In this document: one piece after another, positions 16,795-25,410 of the stretch
Numbering within the stretch: position 1 is the stretch's first letter
How the letters are laid out: every line of letters begins with the position of its first letter
Origin: a virus
Direction: 5' to 3' (one strand)
IMG/VR virus record: IMGVR_UViG_3300046533_000241
Coordinates: 1-34,626 of that record
DNA length: 34,626 bases
Notes under the pieces: generated by a model
What the model saw: the letters and a program-made list of their open reading frames with translations, nothing else
Databases searched by the model: none
What the model was told of the DNA's origin: nothing
Program-made: the position numbers and the translations under genes

Positions 16795-16801
16795 GATTCC
16801 C

Positions 16802-17254
16802 CTAACTCAGATATGCTATGCCGCCGACATTCGCCGAAAACGTTAATTGAACATGAGTTGCATCTACATACGTCAAACTCCCTGGAAAAATCTGTCCACC
16901 AGATCCATCTACCACAGTAACGTTTGGATAGAAGGGAAGATTGTGGATAATATTCCAAATAGTGGAAGATGCTGCTTGAACGTGTGTGTAACCCTGTCCG
17001 CTAGTTCCTCCACCACCAGTACCGCCAACATGAACGTGATCTTCTCTAGCAGGAGTATCCGAAATTCCAGGGAAAGCTACAGTTCCCACAGGTTGCGGAT
17101 CAACCGGCATATGAAAAGCCAGGCCGAAACGATGACGCTCAGGAAGATCGTGATGGAAAGTATCTAGCTGGATTGACGTTGCTGTATAGAATGTCTCATC
17201 AACCGCTAGAGGATCGTTTGATCCGCCATCACTCTTCGGAGGGTTGTCGCTCAT
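16802..17254 (-). CDS. Small tail protein sharing the DHVH motif
   Basis: 150 residues from the ATG at 17254; the longer start at 17290 lies deeper within the upstream gene. It has an acidic, polar N-terminus, then GLAFHMPVDPQP, AREDHVHVGGTGGGG (an HxH motif followed by a Gly linker), then a beta-type C-terminal domain ending NVGGIAYLS. The modules match those of the next gene downstream, so this is likely another fibre or fibre-base component. It overlaps the 77-residue gene by 26 bases. Confidence 0.6.
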   Translation of the reverse strand: MSDNPPKSDGGSNDPLAVDETFYTATSIQLDTFHHDLPERHRFGLAFHMPVDPQPVGTVAFPGISDTPAREDHVHVGGTGGGGTSGQGYTHVQAASSTIWNIIHNLPFYPNVTVVDGSGGQIFPGSLTYVDATHVQLTFSANVGGIAYLS

Positions 17255-17462
17255 GCTTGATCCAATTCTGGTAGGATGGTAGGTCGGCAAGAATCACATC
17301 GATCAAACCAATACCTTCGGAATCCATATATTGCTGTAGAGGCCCGTTTACTACAGGGCTGGCGGGCAATTCGTTTCTGAGCAAATTCTCCACAGCACGA
17401 TACTGTTCCTCCTGTGTGCCAAACTTCGACAGTTCTTCTTCGACCTGCGCTCTTGTTATCAT
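17229..17462 (-). CDS. Unknown 77-residue late protein
   Basis: Starts four bases within the preceding gene's end. It is helical and acidic (ITRAQVEEELSKFGTQEEQYRAVE), with no cysteines or membrane segment. Its position between the propeller-like tail protein and the fibre genes suggests a small tail assembly component. It carries an exact dispersed motif (17347-17358) in the antisense orientation. Confidence 0.55.
   Translation of the reverse strand: MITRAQVEEELSKFGTQEEQYRAVENLLRNELPASPVVNGPLQQYMDSEGIGLIDVILADLPSYQNWIKHERQPSEE
17347..17358 (+). repeat. Dispersed motif copy (exact)
   Basis: TTTACTACAGGG inside the minus-strand 77-residue gene, antisense to its transcription. Confidence 0.8.
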
Positions 17463-18973
17463 GTGTCTGTCGTTACTAGAGACTTAAGCATGAGGATGAA
17501 ATTGAACGTGAGGACTCTGAGATTGGCCGTCGTATCCTCAGTGAGAAGTATACCCACCTGACGGAAATAGCCGGGGCCGGGAACTCTATACTCTTTGGAA
17601 CCTTGAACAATGAGATTGCCCGAGAGAACAGCAGTGTCTTCTAGTTCATTGTCTCTGGCATACGTTATCTGAGGAATTGCTCCATTGTTTGAATCAAGGT
17701 TTGGCAGAAAGAGTTTGCATCGCTTCATGTCAAAAGTATCGTTGAAAGCAAATGGAGTCGTTCTGAACCGTGACTTGAAAGGAAAACCTTTGTCTGCATG
17801 TATATCTTCCGAGAGAGTGTAAATCGATCGAGTATCTGTCGGCTCTACGTTCCACGAATCGATAAGCTGCAACGTAGGCGGCAGGTTTGTAATGGTGCCG
17901 GGATTGTACCAGTTGAAAATTGATTGAGGGCGCCAAGCTCCCACGCCAGGAGCTACTTGCATTTCAGACCAAGAGTCGGTATCAATCGTGTACCAAAGAT
18001 ACACACACGGCATGACACCATTAACCAATTGCTGAGAAGTCTGTCGGTAGCAAACGAACAGTCGTCTGCCACTCATAGACAGACAGGTTTTCGCATCTCG
18101 GTAAGGAAGAGGACTCTGCTTGAAATAGTTCCGTACCTTTGGTGAAACCTCTTTGAACACAGAACCGTCGGAACGCCAGACTCCATCCCACGACAGCATG
18201 TAGATGAGTCCTTGAAATGTCAGAACACAGTTCTCTGAGATAGCTCCACGTTCTGTATTAAGAACTCGTAGCTGCCAACTCGCCAAATTGCCAGCAAGAA
18301 ATAACTGCCAGACGGACATGGTTTTAAACAACATTAGCCGGTCTGCAACTGGAAGAGAAGCTACCAGCGACCCTGGCGCACCTGTACGAATCTTAATTAC
18401 AGACGAAACTCCCCAAACCTCTACTCCTGTAGGACCAGGATCAGTGAAGTAGAAGTTACTGCTAGTCAAACCGTCGCATACCCAAAGCCTATCTTTGAAC
18501 TCTAGTATGTGACAGCCACCAGGAGAACCAGCTATTGCGGTTAAAGTTGTACCATCCCATCTCGCAACTCCTGTAGCATCTATCAGATAGAGCCGATTGT
18601 TGTACTGGATGGCACTTACAAATTGTCTGGTGGTAGAGACAACGACAGTCCAAGTGAGTCCACCATCTATACTGGCTAGTGTTCTAGACGGCGATCCTGC
18701 TTCAAATCCCGCTACAGTTTGTGGCGCAACTGAACCTGTGTCGTAAACCGCCAGGATTTTAGATGCGCCGCTGGGTACCGTAGTAGACCAGTTCTGGAAA
18801 CCTGGACGCTTCTCTAGAGTTCGTGCAAGAGTTACATTGAAGTTGACTAGCTCCGAGAACTCTTGATCCCGAATCAAATCGTAATCGAGAGTAGTGTTCA
18901 ATCCAGCGAAACGCTGTACGACTTCACGATGCTCGTAACGTCGTAGTCGGCGAGGACCGGAAACATTTACCAC
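17459..18973 (-). CDS. Tail hub / P22 gp10-like beta-propeller protein
   Basis: About 504 residues. The GTG at 18973 is taken as start (a TTG at 18985 is possible). Early residues include QRFAGLNTTLDYDLIRDQEFSELVNF, common in podovirus tail proteins that close the connector. It then has repeated four-strand-like units with LYLIDATGVARWDG, LWVCDG, IYMLSWDGVWRSDG and VFKEVSPKV, suggestive of a beta-propeller. Such proteins sit under the adaptor as the tail nozzle or packaged-DNA stabiliser. Gene order (capsid, unknown, adaptor, this) fits. Certainty on fold is moderate. Confidence 0.65.
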   Translation of the reverse strand: MVNVSGPRRLRRYEHREVVQRFAGLNTTLDYDLIRDQEFSELVNFNVTLARTLEKRPGFQNWSTTVPSGASKILAVYDTGSVAPQTVAGFEAGSPSRTLASIDGGLTWTVVVSTTRQFVSAIQYNNRLYLIDATGVARWDGTTLTAIAGSPGGCHILEFKDRLWVCDGLTSSNFYFTDPGPTGVEVWGVSSVIKIRTGAPGSLVASLPVADRLMLFKTMSVWQLFLAGNLASWQLRVLNTERGAISENCVLTFQGLIYMLSWDGVWRSDGSVFKEVSPKVRNYFKQSPLPYRDAKTCLSMSGRRLFVCYRQTSQQLVNGVMPCVYLWYTIDTDSWSEMQVAPGVGAWRPQSIFNWYNPGTITNLPPTLQLIDSWNVEPTDTRSIYTLSEDIHADKGFPFKSRFRTTPFAFNDTFDMKRCKLFLPNLDSNNGAIPQITYARDNELEDTAVLSGNLIVQGSKEYRVPGPGYFRQVGILLTEDTTANLRVLTFNFILMLKSLVTTDT

Positions 18974-19602
18974 GACTGATCCCAAGGATCAGGTCGAACG
19001 GCCATGTATGCGTTTGTAGTTGGATCGAATATAATCTCTGAAGACTCCGCCATTCGCTGTGTGTGAACACTTTGCAATGCATTACGTTCGTCGAAGTCTT
19101 CGTTAAGTTCACGAGCCTTCATCATGCAGTAGTTGATGACGTCCTCATTGAGATGCTGCGGCAAACCGAGAGGATCAGTTCCGGATATGATTGTCGGAGC
19201 TAGCTTCGTGTAGTATAGTAGAATTGCACCTGTCTGAGCTTTATTAGGATTAGGGTACAAATGCAATTGGTGACCCCAAATATACCACCACGGCTTAGCA
19301 TCTCCAGTGTAATGCTTTGCATCACCATCTGAATACATATCTAGCTGATCCAACGTAGTCTGTTGAATCATACTGCCGAGGTATTCCACACGAGCAGCAC
19401 GAATGAAATCAACAGGAAGAACGTAATCGTTAGAACCAACCAGCGTGTCGTAGATCTGAGTCCCCTGTAGTACCTCAGTCCTACGGCAAATATCGTTTTG
19501 GGCGGCATTGATCCAATCGATCATATCCAGAATTCTGACCTGTGATTCGTTCTCGTCACCAAAGGTGCGCTGGACTCGACGAATCACATCATCAGCGTTC
19601 AC
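18967..19602 (-). CDS. Head-tail adaptor (P22 gp4-like / connector)
   Basis: 211 residues, largely helical. It shows IDWINAAQNDICRRTEVL, DYVLPVDFIRAARVEYLG, QLHLYPNPNKA and NEDVINYCMMKARELNEDF, a pattern typical of phage adaptor proteins that dock under the portal: N-terminal helix, beta-sheet with a YVLP...R...V motif, C-terminal helix. It would ring the portal and let the tail bind. The 11-base overlap with the upstream gene and the seven-base overlap with the tail hub fit late operon coupling. Confidence 0.7.
   Translation of the reverse strand: MNADDVIRRVQRTFGDENESQVRILDMIDWINAAQNDICRRTEVLQGTQIYDTLVGSNDYVLPVDFIRAARVEYLGSMIQQTTLDQLDMYSDGDAKHYTGDAKPWWYIWGHQLHLYPNPNKAQTGAILLYYTKLAPTIISGTDPLGLPQHLNEDVINYCMMKARELNEDFDERNALQSVHTQRMAESSEIIFDPTTNAYMAVRPDPWDQSW
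19463..19474 (-). repeat. Dispersed motif copy (10/12)
   Basis: Reads GGTACTACAGGG on the minus strand within the adaptor gene, in the sense orientation. Confidence 0.6.
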
Positions 19603-20083
19603 GTTTTACCACGCCCTTATCGTCTTGGATCGTAACTTTCTCGCCCTTAGTGTTATGGAACGTGTAACTAGTTCTAGGATTCTGGAGAACGTGCTTTGCT
19701 AGATCGGCAGCTTCGTCCAGCCGTTCTTTAAACCGCTGTCGTTCGCCAGCCTTGAGAGCGTTATTGTTGGCGTCGATTCTGTCGAGGACACTACCTCGTA
19801 GAGTATCGGCATTCCATATTCGTTCAATGACGCTCTTATCCAGAGTCCAGGTAGTGAATACCACTCTGTCAAATCCGTCGGCACAATGTTCGATAATCCG
19901 ATAGGGGGCATCTGTGAGTTGTTCAAATCGATCTGGATCAAGAAATTGTACATTCAGCACCGGCCATATTCGTCGAATTTCTTCAACTACACCGAGCACG
20001 TCGTTTTCAACCTGAACCCCTCGGCCCAAGTCAACAAGACGTTTCGCTGTTTCACGATCTGGTGGAGTGTATCTGCCACTCAT
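19592..20083 (-). CDS. Unknown 163-residue late protein after the capsid
   Basis: Starts just past the hairpin that follows the capsid gene. It is charged and mostly helical (RETAKRLVDLGRGVQVENDV), with a central beta part (YRIIEHCADGFDRVVFTTWTL) and a Lys/Arg-rich C-terminus (KGEKVTIQDDKGVVKRER). Between capsid and adaptor, head-completion proteins are usual, but I see no diagnostic motif. The weak ribosome site lies in the preceding hairpin's region, so expression may depend on that structure. Confidence 0.6.
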   Translation of the reverse strand: MSGRYTPPDRETAKRLVDLGRGVQVENDVLGVVEEIRRIWPVLNVQFLDPDRFEQLTDAPYRIIEHCADGFDRVVFTTWTLDKSVIERIWNADTLRGSVLDRIDANNNALKAGERQRFKERLDEAADLAKHVLQNPRTSYTFHNTKGEKVTIQDDKGVVKRER

Positions 20084-20086
20084 AGA

Positions 20087-20137
20087 TTCTTCGACCCTGT
20101 AGGGCGGTAAAAAGGGAGTTGCTACAGGGCCGAAGAA
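20087..20137 (-). terminator. Post-capsid hairpin made of two motif halves
   Basis: Arms TTCTTCG (20087-20093) plus CCCTGTAG (20095-20102) pair with CTACAGGG (20122-20129) plus CGAAGAA (20131-20137): 15 bp with one mismatch and a 19-base loop. It lies between the major capsid gene and the 163-residue gene, where phages often place a partial terminator or a processing hairpin to favour capsid expression. Confidence 0.6.
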
Positions 20138-20151
20138 ATCAAACGGGAGCC

Positions 20152-21372
20152 TTAGCTCTCCGTGATATCACCAAGGTTGGCGTTCGCATTCCTCTGCGTG
20201 ATACCAACCTGCCAGTACTTACGCATCATTGCCTGCCACGAATCGTAGTCAGGAATCCACTTCAGAACGGAATTGTCATCATCCGCCCAAGCCCATTCCT
20301 TCTTGCGGTAGATCTTCCACTTTGATTCGTCGAGGAAGAACATCTGGTTCGTCGGAGCGTCCACATCTTCCACGACAGGAACTTCCGTGCCGTAGTTGAA
20401 AGGAAGACCCTGGAACCCACCGGGGAAACTCTTCGTATCAGTAAATCGCCGCTGCTGTGTAAGCAGGTTGAAGTACGAACGACGAACACCCAAGCTGGTG
20501 AGGATGACCGAAATCTTCCCACCATTGCGACGAGAATCATCGCAGGTCTTAATCATCAGGGCTTCCGAAAGCGGACGGTTCACACCGGCGTTGCGATTCA
20601 CAATCGCCGCCCAAAGAGGCTGCGTTGCAGGATCGACGCCATGAAGAAGACCAGTGTCATTTACGATACTGGCGATTCCTTCTGGTTCCTGTCCACGGTT
20701 ACCAGTTCGGTAAATTGCGTGACCTGCTGTAGTAGGTCCAGCTACCGTCGGACCCATTGAAGCAGAAAACGTAACTGTGCTGGTGGTGTAAACGATTGCA
20801 CTAATCGTTACGTTTGTAGCTCCACCAGCGGCAGCACCAGTACCCGCAACAAGTACATCAACAGCTTCACCAAGCTGAAGATACTGAATGCCACCATCAA
20901 CCACATGCGAAGCGGAAGTTGCCGTATCCATGATGAATGCAATGGCACCGTTGCTAAGACGGTTTCCGTACGCAATGCGGTTTGAATCCTTTGCAAGATC
21001 ATCCTTGAGACGATTCATTTCCTCATCAAGAGCAGAAGCGAAAGCCTGGAAGTTGGAGTCTGCAAGCTCCATAGCCTGTCCAGAAAGACGAATACGACCG
21101 TAACCGTACTTCAGTCTAACCTGAACGGACGCATACGATTGGTTACCTGGCGGTGCAAGAGCAGATTCCTCTGCACGGTACGAGATACCAGTATTGCGCT
21201 GCACACGAATCGGGAAGGTAACGTACTTGCCACCAACCGTATCGGTGATGCCATCTGAACTCTTTTCGAGTCTCTTCATGGCATTGTATTCTTCGTTGAG
21301 TTGATCCTGAATGCGACCCTCGTAGATCTCTTTCAGGATGGAGTTCACCGTTGTAAGAGTTGCGGCAGCCAT
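20152..21372 (-). CDS. Major capsid protein
   Basis: 406 residues following the scaffold gene; AAGGACAATAG precedes the ATG. Capsid features are: N-terminal helix region (TTVNSILKEIYEGRIQDQLN), a beta/E-loop-like section (GKYVTFPIRVQRNTG...YRAEES), the spine helix QAMELADSNFQAFASALDEEMNRLKDDLAKDSN, and C-terminal DAPTNQMFFLDESKWKIY with a tail near MRKYWQVGITQRNANA. This is the HK97-fold pattern as in actinobacterial podovirus and siphovirus capsids. The conserved order portal, small gene, scaffold, capsid supports it. A hairpin follows its stop. Confidence 0.85.
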   Translation of the reverse strand: MAAATLTTVNSILKEIYEGRIQDQLNEEYNAMKRLEKSSDGITDTVGGKYVTFPIRVQRNTGISYRAEESALAPPGNQSYASVQVRLKYGYGRIRLSGQAMELADSNFQAFASALDEEMNRLKDDLAKDSNRIAYGNRLSNGAIAFIMDTATSASHVVDGGIQYLQLGEAVDVLVAGTGAAAGGATNVTISAIVYTTSTVTFSASMGPTVAGPTTAGHAIYRTGNRGQEPEGIASIVNDTGLLHGVDPATQPLWAAIVNRNAGVNRPLSEALMIKTCDDSRRNGGKISVILTSLGVRRSYFNLLTQQRRFTDTKSFPGGFQGLPFNYGTEVPVVEDVDAPTNQMFFLDESKWKIYRKKEWAWADDDNSVLKWIPDYDSWQAMMRKYWQVGITQRNANANLGDITES

Positions 21373-22134
21373 CTATTGTCCTTGTTGTTGTGCGAGTCGA
21401 AGCATTTCACCCACTACTCCTCTTACATCCTGACCGGATGCTTTTGCAGGATTGAAACTTCCCTGCTGCCCGACCGCACCACCACCAGAAAGAACAGTGA
21501 ATGGTTGGCGTGACTGGTTGCCACCGTACTTTTGCTGGAATTCTTGAACGGCTTGTGCTCCGTCCATTCCAGTCTGCATCTTCGCAAGGACGTAATCCTC
21601 ATCGAAGCCACCGTATCGGGAAGACAACCAGTTCATATATTTATCTAGCTCAGCATCTTCTTGCGCTTCCTGAGTAGCGGTATTCATTCCAATAACGCGC
21701 TCAGCTAAAGCTTGGAGAAGTTGCCCTTGCTGATCCATCATCCGCAACTTCTCTACTACCTGCGGAGGAAGATCACCAAATTCATCCTCAGGGGCCGCTT
21801 GTTGCTGCTGTTGCTGCCCAAACGTTTCCTGAAGTGTTTTGTATACCTGCTCAGGATTGTTTCTCAGGTACTCGTATACAGCCTTGTATTGAGTGAGAGA
21901 CTCATAGTCTCCCAATTGCTTATAAGGCTCGTACTGTTGGTGAATGTCTTGGAAGCGGCGTGTTACGCCAGCATCCCAATCCCTCACATACTTTCCAACG
22001 ATTTCACGATCTGCTTCGGGAACCCGAGACAGAAAATCGTTGGAGAGTCCTGCATCCTGTTGCTGAGAGGCTCCAGAAAAATCCGCACTAAAATCGTAAC
22101 CAGGCGGAATTGCTGGCTGGCCGTCGTCACCCAT
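21373..22134 (-). CDS. Scaffolding protein
   Basis: 253 residues, very acidic and Gln-rich, between portal and capsid; AAGGAG five bases before the ATG. It shows long helical, probably coiled-coil stretches (ADREIVGKYVRDWDAGVTRRF), a polyglutamine run near 107-112 (FGQQQQQQAA), the acidic DEFGDLPPQVVEKL, and a C-terminal helix (VRGVVGEMLRLAQQQG), the part that usually contacts capsid subunits. It directs prohead assembly and is lost during packaging. No protease domain is seen. Confidence 0.8.
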   Translation of the reverse strand: MGDDGQPAIPPGYDFSADFSGASQQQDAGLSNDFLSRVPEADREIVGKYVRDWDAGVTRRFQDIHQQYEPYKQLGDYESLTQYKAVYEYLRNNPEQVYKTLQETFGQQQQQQAAPEDEFGDLPPQVVEKLRMMDQQGQLLQALAERVIGMNTATQEAQEDAELDKYMNWLSSRYGGFDEDYVLAKMQTGMDGAQAVQEFQQKYGGNQSRQPFTVLSGGGAVGQQGSFNPAKASGQDVRGVVGEMLRLAQQQGQ

Positions 22135-22143
22135 TGTTTCTCC

Positions 22144-22392
22144 TTACGGTCCAAGCACTCTAAGTGCGTAGACCATATCGTTGTAGGTCATTTGAGCTAG
22201 TACGGCAGTTGTGTAATACGTGCCGTTAATCGTAGCGAGACGAGTCCGCATTCCTGCAAGAGTATTGAAGTTTGGCGAACCATAGCCGGTAATATTATCA
22301 TCACCGCCATTAATGTTAGACGGTCCCGTTGTACTTGCTTGGGACGGAACCGTAAGACTTGGAGTATTTCCGATTTGAACGAACCCACTCAT
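22144..22392 (-). CDS. Unknown 82-residue protein between portal and scaffold
   Basis: The ATG overlaps the portal stop (ATGA), and GGAGGT sits five bases upstream, one of the best ribosome sites in the window, so high expression is likely. The first 40 residues are Ser/Thr/Asn/Gly-rich and probably disordered; the remainder (AGMRTRLATINGTYYTTAVL, MTYNDMVYALRVL) is helical. It could be a head decoration or minor capsid protein; the sequence does not prove either. Confidence 0.6.
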   Translation of the reverse strand: MSGFVQIGNTPSLTVPSQASTTGPSNINGGDDNITGYGSPNFNTLAGMRTRLATINGTYYTTAVLAQMTYNDMVYALRVLGP

Positions 22393-24389
22393 TGTGGACC
22401 TCCAGGTGGCATTTGAGGCGGCATATGTGGCGGCATACCTGGCGGTCCCCCTGGACCTGCACCCGGTGCTTGCAACTGTGCGCCCTGCATTTGTTGAGTT
22501 TGGTACCTTTGCTTGTGTGCCATCAAGTGTTCAACCAATACTTGTTTAACTGTGGGATCAGCCAATTCGTATTGTTGAGTTTTCATGTAAGATTCATGTC
22601 CTGTAATGTGAGCAATATCGTTGTCCCACTCGTTAATAGGCATCGGCGACGGTGGCAACGTTTGTGGAGTCATTTGACCTGTAGCATCAGGAACAAGAGT
22701 TTGTTGCGGTGCAGCTTGCATCATCTTGTCGTTCTCTCTTTGAACCTGACGATCATCCGCAAGAGTTTCATCATACATACGATCTGTTTCTACAAGATGC
22801 ATGTACTTTAGAACTTGCGGCGGAGTGATCCATCCACGAGTTCCAAGTTCTACCAACATGGCCTGTCGTGCTGCTCGTGATCGTGGAGCGGCACTTCCTG
22901 ATTCCACAACGAAGTCTTGATTTCCTCCGATAGAGTCCTTGGTGAATTGCTCAATTTCATAAGTCTGATTGATTCCAAGAATCCTAACAAGGCGAGGCTC
23001 ATCCCAGTTCTCACTGACATGGAAGAGGATATGTCTGCCTACCTTCTCCGTGACTTCTTCGATCGATGCTGTAGTAGACGAAAGTTTCGAGTCATTCTCT
23101 TCTTGGAGATATGCAATCGCTGAAGCTGCTGTAACGCCTGGCGGCGTGCGTCCCTTCGCGATTTCATATTGTCCCGAAATATCATCTATGTCCTTCTGGA
23201 TGCGGTCGATTTCTTGGATGACGTATGCAGGAAGTGACACAAGAGGGAGTGGTTCAGGTTTCTGGAATCCTGGCTGGTATTGAATGATGAGGCCAGGTTC
23301 GGAAGTAATCTTCCTTGCATCGATCGAACCTCGAACTGCCACCAGTTGTGGTTTCGACATACGATTCTTAGCTTCAATAATCTGCGAACGTGTTCGGTTG
23401 TATTCCCTCTGTAGTGGGATAATATCAACCAAAGTCGAATCTGCCCAGAACCGTCCGGTCTGAATATGATCCAGCTTTGAGAATGGATACTGTCCGTGGG
23501 AATACGGATAACCTTTAACCTCTTGTAAGAATTGCCCATTTGCAAAAGTTAACAATCCGCCTTCGGGGTATTTACTACAGGGCTTGATCCACAATTCCTT
23601 AACCATAACATACTGGTCAGGAGTCTGCTGACTCGCACCAATTGCATTCAAGAACCTCTGCTCAAGAAGGCTGGCCGAGACATTCGTATCCGCCTGAACA
23701 TCTACGTCGAACTTTTCCTTGACCCATTCCTTAGTCTTCGCCATAGCGTGAATGAGAAGAGGCTGAAGCTCAATGTCTTCTTCCTGCTGTTCCAGCACGT
23801 ACATATGGAAAGCGTTGACAGGTTCAATGACTACGCAACCAGGAACGCCGCTTGGATCTTTCTTGTCTGGATCGTAAGAATCCTTTAGGAAACCCGTTCC
23901 AGTCAGAGCCATCCAGAAAACTGCACGCTTAAGAAGTCTGTTGTAATGAAGCTCGTCCATCTCGTAGCGAGAAATCATTTCCGCCGCACGAGCTTCCTGT
24001 AGGTCTTGATCGTCAGAGCCTCTTGGCCTAACGTAACTCTGTGGCTCTTCTTTCGTGAGCTTACTAACTTCGTTTCTGATAAGTGGGCGGCACTTATTGG
24101 AAACCAACCGCACACGCCAAGACGGTGCGGCTGGTTCGTACAGGCGGGCAGTTGACTGACTGGAAGCATTCAACCAAGCTACGTACTGCCTGCCAAAATA
24201 GAATGAGAGATTCATGTACCACTGGCGCTCAAATGGCTCACGCAAGCGTTTTGCACGAGAGAAGATCTTCTCCCCCCATGCAACAGTGTCGTTGAGTTCC
24301 TTACGACCGGCAGCCGATTTCGCTAGCTGTTGGTCACCGTTTGGCCCATTAGGGTAAGTCGAGGCCAAGTTCAATTCGGTCGTACTCAT
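22389..24389 (-). CDS. Portal protein (P22-like family)
   Basis: 666 residues; the ATG at 24389 is preferred over the TTG just before it. It opens with helices and WGEKIFSRAKRLREPFERQWYMN, FYFGRQYVAWLN, VRLVSNKCRPLIRNEVSKLTKEEP, the standard P22-type portal N-terminal sequence. Then come PVNAFHMYVL, YPFSKLDHIQTGRFWADS, DIIPLQREYNRTRSQIIEAKNRM and PPGVTAASAIAYLQEE. The C-terminal 60 residues are Gln/Pro/Gly/Met-rich. It forms the dodecameric DNA gate at the head vertex, working with the large terminase. An exact dispersed motif lies at 23571-23582. Confidence 0.92.
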   Translation of the reverse strand: MSTTELNLASTYPNGPNGDQQLAKSAAGRKELNDTVAWGEKIFSRAKRLREPFERQWYMNLSFYFGRQYVAWLNASSQSTARLYEPAAPSWRVRLVSNKCRPLIRNEVSKLTKEEPQSYVRPRGSDDQDLQEARAAEMISRYEMDELHYNRLLKRAVFWMALTGTGFLKDSYDPDKKDPSGVPGCVVIEPVNAFHMYVLEQQEEDIELQPLLIHAMAKTKEWVKEKFDVDVQADTNVSASLLEQRFLNAIGASQQTPDQYVMVKELWIKPCSKYPEGGLLTFANGQFLQEVKGYPYSHGQYPFSKLDHIQTGRFWADSTLVDIIPLQREYNRTRSQIIEAKNRMSKPQLVAVRGSIDARKITSEPGLIIQYQPGFQKPEPLPLVSLPAYVIQEIDRIQKDIDDISGQYEIAKGRTPPGVTAASAIAYLQEENDSKLSSTTASIEEVTEKVGRHILFHVSENWDEPRLVRILGINQTYEIEQFTKDSIGGNQDFVVESGSAAPRSRAARQAMLVELGTRGWITPPQVLKYMHLVETDRMYDETLADDRQVQRENDKMMQAAPQQTLVPDATGQMTPQTLPPSPMPINEWDNDIAHITGHESYMKTQQYELADPTVKQVLVEHLMAHKQRYQTQQMQGAQLQAPGAGPGGPPGMPPHMPPQMPPGGPQ
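23571..23582 (+). repeat. Dispersed motif copy (exact)
   Basis: TTTACTACAGGG within the portal gene, antisense to its transcription. Confidence 0.8.
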
Positions 24390-24711
24390 CAAGACCTGTT
24401 TCTACAAGAGTCTCGCCGACGGGATATTGCTGTCCGAGAAGTTCTGCAACTCGGCGCATTTCATTCTCATCTGATAGTCCAATGCCTTCACCATCCTGTA
24501 TCGGTATCCGGTTGGACTGTGACAAAGTCAAATTCTGATAGCTCTGCCACTCTTTCGTCATCAGACGATTCAGTAAATCTGACACCTGCTGGTTCCGCAG
24601 AGACTCCAATTCCTGGTTTCGTGTCACTAGGACTCTTATGAGCCAAAGTGTTGAGAAACTCTGTAGAATCACCAACAGGAACAGAAAGCACAGAGGCCAA
24701 AGCGGATTCAT
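24349..24711 (-). CDS. Membrane protein overlapping the zinc gene
   Basis: 120 residues. The N-terminus MNPLWPLCFLFLLVILQSFS is a strong membrane segment or signal anchor, followed by a coiled coil (ELESLRNQQVSDLLNRLM) and an acidic tail. Its first 224 bases overlap the 3' part of the zinc-protein gene in another frame, and its end overlaps the portal start by 41 bases. The layout recalls nested lysis genes (Rz/Rz1) but there is no lipobox. GAGG lies only one base before the ATG. Without this gene the interval to the portal would be untranslated. Confidence 0.5.
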   Translation of the reverse strand: MNPLWPLCFLFLLVILQSFSTLWLIRVLVTRNQELESLRNQQVSDLLNRLMTKEWQSYQNLTLSQSNRIPIQDGEGIGLSDENEMRRVAELLGQQYPVGETLVETGLDEYDRIELGLDLP

Positions 24712-24958
24712 ACCTCAGCGACCTTTCGAGAAGTTCTTGTCCTACCGACTCTAGATCCAGAATACGCTCCGAGTATTCTGAAACATCACCGGCTCTAAAG
24801 AGAAACACCATAGTTCCGCAGCACAGATTACAGAAGTAGATATTACCCCAGAATTCTGCCTGCTTTTCAATGTCCAAGAACCAAGGTCGATCTGAGTCTG
24901 AACCTCCACATACAAGGCAAACTCCTGGAACGAACTGGGCGTGGGTTACAATCTTCAT
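24488..24958 (-). CDS. Zinc-ribbon-like late protein
   Basis: 156 residues. Two cysteine pairs, GVCLVCGG (about 14-17) and YFCNLCCG (about 44-47), make a likely zinc ribbon near the N-terminus. The middle is helical (DVSEYSERILDLESVGQELLERSL), the C-terminal half acidic and Ser/Thr-rich. It lies two genes after the large terminase; the ATG overlaps the upstream stop. A small head, DNA-binding or regulatory function is possible; none is established. Its 3' part overlaps the membrane-protein gene. Confidence 0.6.
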   Translation of the reverse strand: MKIVTHAQFVPGVCLVCGGSDSDRPWFLDIEKQAEFWGNIYFCNLCCGTMVFLFRAGDVSEYSERILDLESVGQELLERSLRYESALASVLSVPVGDSTEFLNTLAHKSPSDTKPGIGVSAEPAGVRFTESSDDERVAELSEFDFVTVQPDTDTGW

Positions 24959-25410
24959 GACTTCTTTTCAGCCGCCTGATGTGTCGGAGCGGGAGCAGCC
25001 TTTGCCTTCGGGGCATCTTCCTCGACCATTGTATAGGTACGAGCGGTTCCCTGATCGTCAACCAGAGTAACCGTCTTCTTGCCCTTCTTTTCATCGTTCT
25101 TCTTCGCAGCGGCTTCAGCAGCAGTACGTTGCGCTGCTTCTGCATCGCTTTCCTCAGCACCCTTTTCACCTTCAGGAGCACCTTCAGGAACCTGTGCACG
25201 CTGCTTCTGAACCTGAACAGCAGGAGCAGATTCCGTGAAGTTGGTAACTCCAGTGAATCGGATGACAAGGGTTTGATCGTGCTCAGACAGAGTATACGTC
25301 TGAGTTCCGTGGAAGCCGGAGATAGAAACACTTGCACCGGGTTCGTTGTCAAACGAATACGTTGCAGTTACTTCATCTTCGACAGGGCTAACTACTTCGA
25401 GGGCTGGCAT
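24955..25410 (-). CDS. Ala/Glu/Lys-rich late protein
   Basis: 151 residues. The N-terminal half is beta-type (PVEDEVTATYSFDNEPGASVS, TQTYTLSEHDQTLVIRFTGV), the second half strongly charged and low in complexity (EGEKGAEESDAEAAQ, KKNDEKKGKK), with an Ala-rich tail. It follows large terminase directly. The N-terminal domain could be immunoglobulin-like and displayed on the head, the rest disordered; this is guesswork from composition. I recognise no family. Confidence 0.55.
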   Translation of the reverse strand: MPALEVVSPVEDEVTATYSFDNEPGASVSISGFHGTQTYTLSEHDQTLVIRFTGVTNFTESAPAVQVQKQRAQVPEGAPEGEKGAEESDAEAAQRTAAEAAAKKNDEKKGKKTVTLVDDQGTARTYTMVEEDAPKAKAAPAPTHQAAEKKS

